Positions 35,592 through 44,600 of a stretch of 47,447 bases of DNA are shown piece after piece. The stretch is taken from assembly GCA_017525505.1 (NCBI GenBank), contig JAFXSR010000061.1:1-47447 (forward strand). The letters are read 5' to 3'. Made by a program: the position numbers and the translations under genes. The DNA is from Bacteroidales bacterium (GTDB lineage Bacteria > Bacteroidota > Bacteroidia > Bacteroidales > WCHB1-69). A model generated the notes under the pieces. It did not search any database. It was not told the DNA's origin and saw only the letters and a program-made list of their open reading frames with translations. Position 1 is the first letter of the stretch, and each line of letters opens with the position of its first letter.

Positions 35592-36773
35592 ATGAAAACG
35601 ATAAAATCAGTAATTACATCAGCTTTTCTGCTCCTGCTGTGCTTGACGGCGAAAGCCCAATGGGCAGGTGAAGACAAAGAGGTGCTCAGGGAAGAGGATA
35701 ATTCCCAGACAGTGACCATCGGTGTTGCCGATGGCTCATCAGACAAATGTTATGAATGGTCGGGTCCCAACATTCAGGGCGATATTCATTCTGCTACCAT
35801 TGTTGTTAAACCACAGGATCCGGAGCAAACCTATATTTGTACGCGTACCTCCTCCTGTGGTGTGGAACAGGATCAGGTAGTGGTGAAGGTGATTGACACC
35901 ATCTCGATTGTGAGCGTTACGCCATTGAAAAATTGCTATAACTCCGGTGACCAGCTGTCTTTGACAGATTTCGAGATAGTAACCTATCCGGAAGGCTACC
36001 AATCTTTAGTGCAGTTTACCCCTACACAAGTGCATAACAATGCGGGTGCATCAGAAGAGGTACAAACCATTAACTTCAGCCTCACGTATAATGAGCATAC
36101 TTCTACAAAATCTGCCTCTGTGAATGTCTTCAACGAGGATTTGGGATTGTCCTCAAGTTCAAGTGTGGATTTCCATAAGTTTATTGAAGATTTCAAGAAA
36201 ATTAATGCCATGGTGGAGAAGGCCAAGGGATTAACGGATAAGTTAAACTCTATTGCCAAAGGCGCATCTCCTTGCAGCCCAGATTTCCATTTGATACTCA
36301 CCATGCCAGAGGGTACGGATATACATGCCTGCTGTAATGGTGAGGAAATCGATGGATTTAAAATGGATTTGCCAAGCATTGACGCATACTTGGGTATTGA
36401 TTGTTATATTCCCACAACGCTAAGTATTCCCCATGTGGGAGGCCTTCAGATTCATGTGGGTGCGGCCATAGGAGTGAAACTTGGCCCCTTGTCTTTTAAA
36501 TTCAAACGTGAGTGTTCCAACATTACCATTCCTCTTGGCTTGTATGCCAACATTGCGGGAGGTGTACAGGTGTTCTTCGGAGATCCTGATTTCTTCTCCG
36601 CAGAGCTAAATCTGGTGGGTGAAGGCAGCACAAGCTTGACATGGACTGTTGGCGAGTCCATCAAATGGAGCCCCTTGAATGTCGGTCTGAAAATTGTAGG
36701 TAAAGTGACGTTGGCTAGTTTCTGGACCGAAGAGGTTGACTATAATTTGTTTACATATACATTTTTTAACTAA
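35592..36773 (+). CDS. Secreted protein of unknown family
   Basis: A 393-residue protein with a signal peptide ending TAKAQ (about residue 23). Residues 24-100 resemble an Ig or PKD-like domain (CYEWSGPN..., TYICTRTSSCG). A second beta-rich segment follows to about 180, then a predicted helical stretch rich in Lys (FHKFIEDFKKINAMVEKAKGL) at about 190-220. The rest (220-393) contains a Cys pair (DIHACCNG), Gly-rich beta strands (HVGGLQIHVGAAIGVKLG) and ends in a run of aromatic residues (YNLFTYTFFN). An aromatic C-terminal Phe/Tyr pattern recalls outer-membrane beta-barrel ends, but I cannot assign a family. It has no T9SS sorting domain. It lies 14 bp after the giant gene and 9 bp before the next. 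Confidence 0.7.
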   Translation: MKTIKSVITSAFLLLLCLTAKAQWAGEDKEVLREEDNSQTVTIGVADGSSDKCYEWSGPNIQGDIHSATIVVKPQDPEQTYICTRTSSCGVEQDQVVVKVIDTISIVSVTPLKNCYNSGDQLSLTDFEIVTYPEGYQSLVQFTPTQVHNNAGASEEVQTINFSLTYNEHTSTKSASVNVFNEDLGLSSSSSVDFHKFIEDFKKINAMVEKAKGLTDKLNSIAKGASPCSPDFHLILTMPEGTDIHACCNGEEIDGFKMDLPSIDAYLGIDCYIPTTLSIPHVGGLQIHVGAAIGVKLGPLSFKFKRECSNITIPLGLYANIAGGVQVFFGDPDFFSAELNLVGEGSTSLTWTVGESIKWSPLNVGLKIVGKVTLASFWTEEVDYNLFTYTFFN

Positions 36774-36782
36774 TAAAGGCGT

Positions 36783-38192
36783 ATGAAGATGAAAAAGTTA
36801 TATATCATATTAGGACTGGCTGTAGCAGTCTTGTCCTTTATCCAGACACAAGCTCAGACTTGTCGTTACCCTTCATCGTATCAGACGACAAGTTATACAT
36901 TGACCATGGATATGCAAATTGACAGTACATCTTTATATATGTCTGACAGTATTCACAATATTTGTGGTCTGGTGTTTTCTTACGGTGTATATGGTTTGAC
37001 CCCGTCGGAGGATGACAGCCGTGTCATTTCAGTTACTGGTGGTACGCAGAATCCTTCTCAAGACGCTTCATTGCCGGCAGCTTTGTGCAGGTTGTTGCAA
37101 GCTTATCACAACCATGATGTGAATGGTATCACCCTGCAATATCGTCCGGTGGATGCGGCAAATATCAGTGCTATATTGGCGATTGACTCATTGCAGCAGC
37201 GTTATTTGTCGGTGGTATCATTGATTCAGCAAATGAAACTGTTGTTTACTTACGAGCAAAATGATTTTACGGTAGCGATGGTGAATTGCTATAATAGCGA
37301 TACCCTTTTCACTACCATGCCCTTCGGCATGCAGATGGTGAACAACCAATGGTATCTTGCCGTGGTGAGAGACAGCTCGTCTTTGATGGGAAATCTTTTG
37401 CAGTTTATGGCCAAGAAAGGTGTGAGTGATTTTATCATCGGTGATGATTTGGATGGTGACGGTATTCCCAATAACCAGGATAATTGCCCTTGTACTCCGA
37501 ATCCTAACCAGTTGGATGCCGACGGTGACGGAGTAGGGGATGCTTGCGACAATTGCCCTCAAACCTATAATCCCGACCAAGCAGATTTTGACGAGGATGG
37601 AGTAGGGGATATTTGCGATAATTGTATGTATAAGCCCAATCCCGACCAGTTAGACAGCGATCATGATGGTTTGGGTGACAGTTGCGACAATTGCAAGTTT
37701 TATCCGAATCCCCGCCAGTATGACTTCGATGGTGATGGTATCGGAGACGATTGCGATGACGATATCGATGGCGATGGCGTTTCGAATGAAAATGACCTCG
37801 ATCAGGATGCCGATGGTGTTCCCGATGAGGCTGATAACTGTCCCTTCCATTTCAACCCCGGTCAGCACGACAGCGACAATGACGGTATTGGCGACGCTTG
37901 CGACAACTGCCCGTTAATCTATAATCCCGAGCAGGAGGATTTGGATGGTGACGGTGTTGGCAATGTGTGCGATACCGACCGCGATGGCGACGGTGTGGCC
38001 GATGACTCAGATAACTGCCCCGATATCCCCAATCCAGACCAGGAGGATATGGATTGTGATGGTGTAGGCGATGTTTGCGATCCCGACCTTGATGGCGACG
38101 CTGTTCCTAATGATATCGACAATTGTCCCAATTACTTTAACCCCGACCAACAGGATGCCAATGGTAATGGTGTTGGCGATGTTTGTGAATAA
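36783..38192 (+). CDS. Secreted protein with thrombospondin type 3 calcium-binding repeats
   Basis: A 469-residue protein with a signal peptide (about 1-25, ending QTQAQ). Residues 26-220 form an unrecognised domain. From about 222 to the end it consists of Asp-rich units of the DxDGDGxxD...DNCP kind with paired Cys, the thrombospondin type 3 repeats that bind calcium and form stiff rods. The protein stops inside the last repeat (GVGDVCE), with neither an OmpA-like domain nor a T9SS sorting domain after it. It might be a calcium-dependent spacer or partner of the adhesins encoded on either side. Spacing to the next gene is 18 bp. Confidence 0.85.
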   Translation: MKMKKLYIILGLAVAVLSFIQTQAQTCRYPSSYQTTSYTLTMDMQIDSTSLYMSDSIHNICGLVFSYGVYGLTPSEDDSRVISVTGGTQNPSQDASLPAALCRLLQAYHNHDVNGITLQYRPVDAANISAILAIDSLQQRYLSVVSLIQQMKLLFTYEQNDFTVAMVNCYNSDTLFTTMPFGMQMVNNQWYLAVVRDSSSLMGNLLQFMAKKGVSDFIIGDDLDGDGIPNNQDNCPCTPNPNQLDADGDGVGDACDNCPQTYNPDQADFDEDGVGDICDNCMYKPNPDQLDSDHDGLGDSCDNCKFYPNPRQYDFDGDGIGDDCDDDIDGDGVSNENDLDQDADGVPDEADNCPFHFNPGQHDSDNDGIGDACDNCPLIYNPEQEDLDGDGVGNVCDTDRDGDGVADDSDNCPDIPNPDQEDMDCDGVGDVCDPDLDGDAVPNDIDNCPNYFNPDQQDANGNGVGDVCE

Positions 38193-38210
38193 AAAAGAAA
38201 GGAAAAAGAT

Positions 38211-41200
38211 ATGAAAAAGATAAATAGAATTTTCTTTCAGATTTTGGCACTGGCAATAGTTTTGTCGAGTGCGGTCAGCAACGCCTTTGCCCAAGGCAGC
38301 ATGTGTATTAATGCCTACATGTTGAAGGAAGAGTCATGTTCTCCCGGACATGATGGCATCGCCACTGTTTTCATCCCCACTGCTTTAAGTGGCAAATGCA
38401 CTATCGAATGGAATTTGGGCGGTGGACAAACCTCTTCTTCAGAGATGGTTAACGGCTTGTCCAAAGGAACCTATAATGTGACGGTCAGGTCGAATACCTG
38501 CCCTGGTGTGGTGTTCTATAATGGCTCTGTCAACATCACCAAAAGTGAGGAGTGTGATGTGAAAGTTCACATTTCAGGGCCGACTTCCGTGACAGGGAAT
38601 TGTAATGAGATTCCACCAGTCACTTTCACGGCTACAGCGTCAGGAGGAACTCCTCCTTACACTTTCTCTGGCTGGAACCAGATAAGTGCCAATATGGCCA
38701 CCAAAACTCTCCATCCTGGCGAAGGCCATTTTAGCGTGGTTTGTATCGTTACTGATGCCGAAGGGAACCATGGTTGGGCTGATTTGGATGGGTATGCAAA
38801 GAAGATGGAATGTGCTCAGGATCCCAACGAAATCAAAGGCCCTGCTGGCTATGATGAAGAACGCCATTTTGTCAATAAGAGTGACAAAATGAATTATACC
38901 ATCGATTTCGAGAATGATCCCGAATTTGCTATGGCTCCGGCTTCGCGTGTGCAAATCACTTACGATGTGCCCGACCAGCAGCGTTTGGCATCCTTCCGCT
39001 TGGCGGATTTCGGCTTTGGCGATTTCGTCTTTACCGTACCTTCCAATGTGTCTTCCTATAGCCAGCGTCTGGATGTGTCCGACTCTTTGGGTGTGTGGGT
39101 GGATGTGAATGCAGGTATTGATATTGTGAACAATCAGGTGTTCTGGATCTTCCAGAGTATAGACCCCGCTACGGGTGCCGAACCTGTGAGCTCTCAGATG
39201 GGATTCCTGCCAATCAACGACTCTCTGGAACATGGTCAGGGTTACGTCAGCTTCTATATTAATCCCGAATCCACTGTGCAAACGGGTGACACCGTTGGAG
39301 CCGAGGCACTGATTGTATTTGACGATAATGCGCCCATCGGTACTAATGTGTGGACCAATACTTTTGATGTGACCGCTCCGACTTCCATACTTCATGCTGA
39401 AATGAATGCGCTGGATTCCCTCTATTGCACTTTCTCCTTTGAAGCACAGGATGACCCCAATGGATCGGGAGTACAGGGTGTTGAGGTGTACGTGTCCGCC
39501 AATAATGCAGATTATTTTACCATCGGCAGCGCTCATCCTGACAGTACCCTTTCCTTTGTGCTGGAAAATGGTGTCTTCTACCAGTTCATGTCCATCGCTA
39601 CGGATAATGTGGGCAACAAGGAGCCTTTCAAAGCCCAGCCTGATACCGCTATCAATTACAATACCGCACCTATCGATTTGGTGTTGAACGGAAATTCTTT
39701 CTATGAATATGATCCGATCAATTCTATGATAGGTACCTTATATACTTTGGATAATGATGTGAATCTGCCCTTCGTATATGAATTGGTAGCTGGTGAAGGA
39801 GATGATGACAACAGCCTTTTCACCATAGAAGGAAATACCTTGAGAACCAACGCCAATTTCGTTTGCAGTCATCAGACTGAATACGCAGTGCGTGTGAGAA
39901 CCACCGATATCGGAGGCTTATACTTTGAAAAGAGTTTCACACTGAATGAAGTGATTCAGCATGTTACACCGATTACCCGTCTGAACAAGGAAATTTGTGA
40001 TGGCAGCAGCATCGATTTCTATGGTCGTGAACTTACAGAAGCCGGTACTTATACCGATACCTTGACTACTGCTGAAGGTTGCGACAGTGTCATTATATGG
40101 TATCTGAAAGTGAATCCTTCTTACGTGGTGAACCTTGACACAACAGTTTGTGACCAGTTTGTTTGGAACGACAGCACCTATACCCAGAGTGGCCTCATCA
40201 GCCATACCTACATTTTGGCTACAGGTTGCGACAGCACGGTGAATTATAACCTGACGGTGAACCACAGCACTACCGGCGTTGATGAGTTGGTGGCATGCGA
40301 CAGCCTCACCTGGATTGACGGCATTACCTATTACGAAAGCACGTCAATTCCGACTTATACCTACGTGGGTGGTAATGCTGTTGGCTGCGACTCTGTTGTG
40401 ACCCTGAACCTGACCATCAACAACAGCACCACTGGTGTGGATGAGCTGACTGTTTGTGACAGCCTCACTTGGATCGATGGCATCACCTATTATGAAAGTA
40501 CGTCAACCCCGACTTTCACGCTGACCAACGCTGCTAATTGCGACTCAGTGGTGACCTTGCACCTGACGGTGAAATACAGCACAGCCAGTGTTGATGAGCA
40601 GGTGGCTTGCGACAGCCTCACTTGGATTGATGGCATTACGTATTACGAAAGCACATCAACACCAACCTATACTTATTTCAATGGTAATGCCGTTGGCTGC
40701 GACAGTACCGTGACCTTGCATCTGACAGTGAACTACAGCACTGCCGGCATTGATGAGCTGGTGGCTTGTGACAGCCTCACCTGGATCGATGGCATTACGT
40801 ATTACGAAAGCACGTCAACTCCCACTTATACCTACGTTGGTGGCAATGCTGTAGGCTGTGACTCTGTTGTGACCCTGCACCTGACCATCAACAACAGCAC
40901 CACTGGCGTGGATGAACTGACCGCTTGTGATAGCCTCACTTGGATCGATGGTGTCACTTATTACGAAAGCACGTCAACTCCGACCTTCACGCTGACCAAT
41001 GCGGCAAACTGCGACTCAGTGGTGATCCTGAACTTGATTATCAACCACAGCACAACTGGTGTTGACGAGTTGGTGGCTTGCGACAGCCTCACCTGGATTG
41101 ACGGTATCACCTATTACGAAAGCACATCAACCCCGACCTTCACGCTGACCAATGCTGCTAATTGCGACTCAGTGGTGACGTTGCATCTGACAGTGAACAA

Positions 41201-43598
41201 TACTGCATACGGCGATACTGAGGTTGTGGTGTGTGACAGCTACAGCTGGTACGAATATGTGGAAATCACTGAAAGTGGTGACTATGCGCATCGCTTCAAC
41301 AACCCCGCAGGTTGTGATAGTGTCGCTATACTGCACCTGACAGTGAACCACAGCACTGCCGGTGTTGATGAGCTGGTGGCTTGTGACAGCCTCATCTGGA
41401 TCGATGGCGTCACCTATTACCAAAGCACGTCAACTCCGACTTATACCTACGTTGGTGGCAATGCTGTTGGTTGCGATAGTACCGTGACCCTGAACTTGAC
41501 CATCAATTACAGCACAACTGGTGTTGACGAGTTGGTGGCTTGCGACAGCCTCACTTGGATCGATGGTATCACTTATTATGAAAGTACGTCAACTCCGACC
41601 TTCACGCTGACCAATGCGGCAAATTGCGACTCAGTGGTGACCCTGAACCTGACCATTAACCACAGCACAACTGGTATCGACGAGCTGGTGGCTTGCGACA
41701 GCCTCACCTGGATTGACGGTGTCACTTATTACGAAAGCACGTCAACGCCAACTTATACCTATGTTAATGGTAATGCCGCTGGTTGCGACAGCACCGTGAC
41801 CTTGCACCTGACAGTGAACTACACCGTTTACGGTGAAACAGAGGTTGTGGTATGCGACAGCTACGATTGGTATGAGTATGAAGGTATCAGCGAGAGTGGT
41901 GACTATATGCATCGCTTCAGCAATCCCGCAGGTTGCGATAGTGTTGCTATTCTTCACCTGACCGTGAACTACGGCACGCACAATGTGTATGACACTGTTG
42001 TATGCGAAAGCTACGATTGGAATGGTTCAACCTACACCCAGACCGGCACTTACACTTACGAGTACACCAACAACGAGGGCTGTACAAGTGTTGACACGCT
42101 GCGCCTGACCGTGAACTACGGCACACACAATGTGTATGACACTGTTGTATGCGAAAGCTACGACTGGAACGGTTCGACATACACCCAGACCGGCACTTAC
42201 ACCTATGAGTACACCAACAACGACGGATGCACAAGTGTTGACACGTTGCATCTGACCGTCAACTACGGCACACACAATGTGTACGACACTGTTGTATGCG
42301 AAAGCTACGATTGGAACGGTTCGACCTACACCCAGACAGGCACCTACACTTACGAGTACACCAACAACGAGGGATGCGCAAGTGTTGACACGCTACACCT
42401 GACCGTGAACTACGGCACGCACAATGTGTACGACACTGTTGTATGCGAAGGCTACGACTGGAACGGTTCGACCTACACCCAGACAGGCACCTACACTTAC
42501 GAGTACACCAACAACGAGGGTTGCTCAAGTGTTGACACGCTGCACCTGACCGTGAACTACGGCACACACAATGTGTATGACACTGTTGTATGTGAAAGCT
42601 ATGATTGGAACGGTTCGACCTACACCCAGACCGGCACATATACTTACGAGTACACCAACAATGAGGGATGTACCAGTGTTGACACGCTGCACCTGGCCGT
42701 GAACTACGGCACCACTGGCATTGACGAGCAAGTGGCCTGCGAAAGCTACACTTGGATTGACGGGGTGACCTATACTGCCAGCACGACGACACCGACCTTC
42801 ACGCTGACCAATGCCGCCGGCTGCGACTCAGTGGTAACCCTGCACCTGACTATCCACCATGGTTCCCACAGTGTGATAGATACTGCCGTATGCGGTAGCT
42901 TCGTTTGGAATGGCGAGACCTATACTCAGTCGGGTACTTATACTTATGAGTATTCCGGCACCACGGGTTGCGCCAATACAGAGACTTTGCACCTGACGGT
43001 GAACCAACCCACTGCGGGCATTGATGAGCAGGAGGCCTGTGACAGCCTCACCTGGATTGACGGTATTACCTATTACGAAAGCACAAACACTCCCACCTTC
43101 ACGCTGACCAATGCCGCCGGCTGCGACTCGGTTGTGACTTTGAATCTGTCACTCAACCACTCCGTAACTGTTGATTACTACCTTACCATCAGTGATGATG
43201 ATCTGCCATACACGTTTGGCGACACCACCTTCCTGCCAGGTACGGTACAGTCGGGAGATTACACCGTAGTGCTGGAGACTGCTGATGGTTGCGACTCAGT
43301 GGTGACCCTGCACCTTACCGTGACAGGAATTGAGGACTACCTGATGAACGTTGCGATGAATGTTTATCCGAACCCGACCAATGACAAAGTCAATGTACAG
43401 CTGAGTGTGAACAATGCTGTATTGACACCGAAAGCGGAGATTCAGCTGTACGACATGTATGGTAAGTGGCTGAAGACATGGAAGGTGACGGGCGAGACGA
43501 CCGTGATAGACTTGTCGCCGTACGCCGCCAGCGTATATTTCATCAAAGCTATTGACGGCCAGCGCACGATAGGTGTTCGCAAGGTTGTGAAAGAGTAA
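38211..43598 (+). CDS. Large repeat surface protein with T9SS sorting domain
   Basis: 1795 residues. Signal peptide 1-27; SprB-like domain (about 32-115) with Cys pair; PKD/Ig-like domain (118-202); a conserved domain beginning DPNEIKGPAGY and containing FENDPEFA and FGDFVFTVP (about 203-393), which in other bacteria follows CARDB arrays within single giant proteins; a further Fn3-like domain (391-478); a cadherin-like domain (488-575). Then, from about 594 to 1709, 22 copies of a 45-53-residue module with Cys near the start, an aromatic YxxSGxY-like centre and GCDSVVTLHLTV at the end. A type A T9SS sorting domain (YPNPTNDKVNV...LYDMYGKWL...YFIKAIDG) occupies the last 80 residues. It is the only one of the four operon products with this export signal. 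Confidence 0.88.
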   Translation: MKKINRIFFQILALAIVLSSAVSNAFAQGSMCINAYMLKEESCSPGHDGIATVFIPTALSGKCTIEWNLGGGQTSSSEMVNGLSKGTYNVTVRSNTCPGVVFYNGSVNITKSEECDVKVHISGPTSVTGNCNEIPPVTFTATASGGTPPYTFSGWNQISANMATKTLHPGEGHFSVVCIVTDAEGNHGWADLDGYAKKMECAQDPNEIKGPAGYDEERHFVNKSDKMNYTIDFENDPEFAMAPASRVQITYDVPDQQRLASFRLADFGFGDFVFTVPSNVSSYSQRLDVSDSLGVWVDVNAGIDIVNNQVFWIFQSIDPATGAEPVSSQMGFLPINDSLEHGQGYVSFYINPESTVQTGDTVGAEALIVFDDNAPIGTNVWTNTFDVTAPTSILHAEMNALDSLYCTFSFEAQDDPNGSGVQGVEVYVSANNADYFTIGSAHPDSTLSFVLENGVFYQFMSIATDNVGNKEPFKAQPDTAINYNTAPIDLVLNGNSFYEYDPINSMIGTLYTLDNDVNLPFVYELVAGEGDDDNSLFTIEGNTLRTNANFVCSHQTEYAVRVRTTDIGGLYFEKSFTLNEVIQHVTPITRLNKEICDGSSIDFYGRELTEAGTYTDTLTTAEGCDSVIIWYLKVNPSYVVNLDTTVCDQFVWNDSTYTQSGLISHTYILATGCDSTVNYNLTVNHSTTGVDELVACDSLTWIDGITYYESTSIPTYTYVGGNAVGCDSVVTLNLTINNSTTGVDELTVCDSLTWIDGITYYESTSTPTFTLTNAANCDSVVTLHLTVKYSTASVDEQVACDSLTWIDGITYYESTSTPTYTYFNGNAVGCDSTVTLHLTVNYSTAGIDELVACDSLTWIDGITYYESTSTPTYTYVGGNAVGCDSVVTLHLTINNSTTGVDELTACDSLTWIDGVTYYESTSTPTFTLTNAANCDSVVILNLIINHSTTGVDELVACDSLTWIDGITYYESTSTPTFTLTNAANCDSVVTLHLTVNNTAYGDTEVVVCDSYSWYEYVEITESGDYAHRFNNPAGCDSVAILHLTVNHSTAGVDELVACDSLIWIDGVTYYQSTSTPTYTYVGGNAVGCDSTVTLNLTINYSTTGVDELVACDSLTWIDGITYYESTSTPTFTLTNAANCDSVVTLNLTINHSTTGIDELVACDSLTWIDGVTYYESTSTPTYTYVNGNAAGCDSTVTLHLTVNYTVYGETEVVVCDSYDWYEYEGISESGDYMHRFSNPAGCDSVAILHLTVNYGTHNVYDTVVCESYDWNGSTYTQTGTYTYEYTNNEGCTSVDTLRLTVNYGTHNVYDTVVCESYDWNGSTYTQTGTYTYEYTNNDGCTSVDTLHLTVNYGTHNVYDTVVCESYDWNGSTYTQTGTYTYEYTNNEGCASVDTLHLTVNYGTHNVYDTVVCEGYDWNGSTYTQTGTYTYEYTNNEGCSSVDTLHLTVNYGTHNVYDTVVCESYDWNGSTYTQTGTYTYEYTNNEGCTSVDTLHLAVNYGTTGIDEQVACESYTWIDGVTYTASTTTPTFTLTNAAGCDSVVTLHLTIHHGSHSVIDTAVCGSFVWNGETYTQSGTYTYEYSGTTGCANTETLHLTVNQPTAGIDEQEACDSLTWIDGITYYESTNTPTFTLTNAAGCDSVVTLNLSLNHSVTVDYYLTISDDDLPYTFGDTTFLPGTVQSGDYTVVLETADGCDSVVTLHLTVTGIEDYLMNVAMNVYPNPTNDKVNVQLSVNNAVLTPKAEIQLYDMYGKWLKTWKVTGETTVIDLSPYAASVYFIKAIDGQRTIGVRKVVKE
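41968..42708 (+). repeat. 147-bp tandem repeats, five near-identical copies
   Basis: Units of 147 bp (49 codons) beginning near AACTACGGCAC recur at 147-bp steps (for example 41971 and 42118) and encode GTHNVYDTVVCESYDWNGS-type modules. Differences are mostly silent changes. They lie fully in frame within the 1795-residue protein gene. Confidence 0.9.
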
Positions 43599-43657
43599 TA
43601 GTTGTGCACTGCGTTCGTCCGCATACTCGGACGCACCATTTGTATTCAATAAACACC

Positions 43658-43691
43658 AAAAGAGGATGACCGCAGGGTCACCCTCTTTTTT
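43658..43691 (+). terminator. Rho-independent terminator of the giant operon
   Basis: A stem of AAAAGAGG plus TGACC pairs with GGTCA plus CCTCTTTT, with one A-C mismatch and a small loop, followed by a run of six Ts. It is 60 bp after the stop of the last operon gene. Confidence 0.85.
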
Positions 43692-43720
43692 ATCGCTTAC
43701 TGCATACGGCTTATCGCTTA

Positions 43721-43745
43721 CCATTGGAGGCGCAACCTCCAATGG
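43721..43745. repeat. Perfect 10-bp hairpin, possible extragenic palindrome
   Basis: CCATTGGAGG and CCTCCAATGG flank the loop CGCAA. A GGCC-rich palindrome (from 43748) and a small ACAGC-GAA-GCTGT hairpin (43779-43791) follow in the gap before the PIN toxin gene. Confidence 0.7.
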
Positions 43746-43887
43746 GTGGCCGGAGGCCGGGGTAGTGGCGCATATATCACAGCGAAGCTGTACATTATTC
43801 AGCCGAATGTATTACACCAAAAGAAACCGACCCTGGGAATGGAGGCGGAAAACTGGTTTTGCATGTTGCTATGATACGTTCAGTCTG

Positions 43888-44301
43888 TTATTGTTTCATC
43901 CAATTTTCGAATAGAAGCCCTGGTACACGATTAAAATGCTTGGTATTACCTGTGACCAAAATAAGGTTTTTTTCCAATGCTGTGGCTGCAATGAAGGTAT
44001 CCATGTCGCCAATCTTCAGACCTTTGCTTTCAAGGAACCACCTAATCTCTCCATATTTTCTTAATGAATTGATGGGGTATTGTTCCATAAGATTCATGAT
44101 TTCAGATATATCGATAAAATGATTTCTTTTTCCGGACTTATAGGCACCAAAGTATAATTCGGCAAGCGAAATGTTAGAAATCTTGCAGTTATGCGCCCCT
44201 GCTTTTCTGAAACGATCAGCGACGTTCGTATCTTTTTTCAGTAGAGCTATGCAAATATCTGTGTCAAGCAAATAAACTCCATGTGAAACCATAACTATCA
44301 T
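43888..44301 (-). CDS. PIN domain toxin, VapC family
   Basis: A 137-residue PIN-fold ribonuclease. The first acidic residue is in YLLDTDICI (D13/D15), then E in SLAELYFGA (about 47), and GDMDTFIAATA (about 98-108) carries the C-terminal acidic pair. VTGNTKHFNRVPGL near the end is standard for VapC. Toxins of this kind cleave tRNA or rRNA. The start overlaps the antitoxin stop by 4 bp (ATGA). Confidence 0.9.
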   Translation of the reverse strand: MIVMVSHGVYLLDTDICIALLKKDTNVADRFRKAGAHNCKISNISLAELYFGAYKSGKRNHFIDISEIMNLMEQYPINSLRKYGEIRWFLESKGLKIGDMDTFIAATALEKNLILVTGNTKHFNRVPGLLFENWMKQ

Positions 44302-44570
44302 ATTTCAACGTCACGAACAAAATCAGCCTCATGTCTCAGTTCGGCAGCTAATTCCTGAGGGGTCTTGTCGTCGCACCAATTGCCACTCACTTTTGACAAG
44401 AAAACGTCAAGCTTCTCATCGTCTTGCGCTTTCAATGCAGCTGCATCAGCCACTACTTCATGCTCTATTTGTTCCTCCAATTGTTTGGCTATCAAGCGGC
44501 GGTCGTTGAGACCCATGCCTCTGAGTATGGCCAAAAGATTGTCCATGGGTATGCTTGCTGTGTTCTGCAT
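44298..44570 (-). CDS. Putative antitoxin of the PIN toxin
   Basis: Starting at 44570 (MQNTASIPMDNLLAIL), just after the -7 box, gives a 90-residue acidic protein; the frame further upstream has no promoter ahead of it. It contains a predicted helical part (GLNDRRLIAKQLEEQIEHE) and ends in a region likely to bind the toxin (AELRHEADFVRDVEI). I do not recognise a named DNA-binding domain, but small proteins of this type commonly precede VapC genes in Bacteroidota. Four-base overlap with the toxin gene supports coupling. Confidence 0.75.
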   Translation of the reverse strand: MQNTASIPMDNLLAILRGMGLNDRRLIAKQLEEQIEHEVVADAAALKAQDDEKLDVFLSKVSGNWCDDKTPQELAAELRHEADFVRDVEI

Positions 44571-44592
44571 AATTCCCTTTTTTTCAACTCTG

Positions 44593-44600
44593 CAAAAATA
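44593..44600 (-). promoter_or_regulatory. -7 box of the vapBC-like operon
   Basis: CAAAAATA on the plus strand, TATTTTTG on the minus strand, 22 bp before the antitoxin start. Confidence 0.6.

Noticed and set aside
41968..42708. Regular repeats that might look like a CRISPR array
   Set aside because: Period 147 bp, the whole unit is conserved without unique spacers, and it is in frame within a protein-coding gene.
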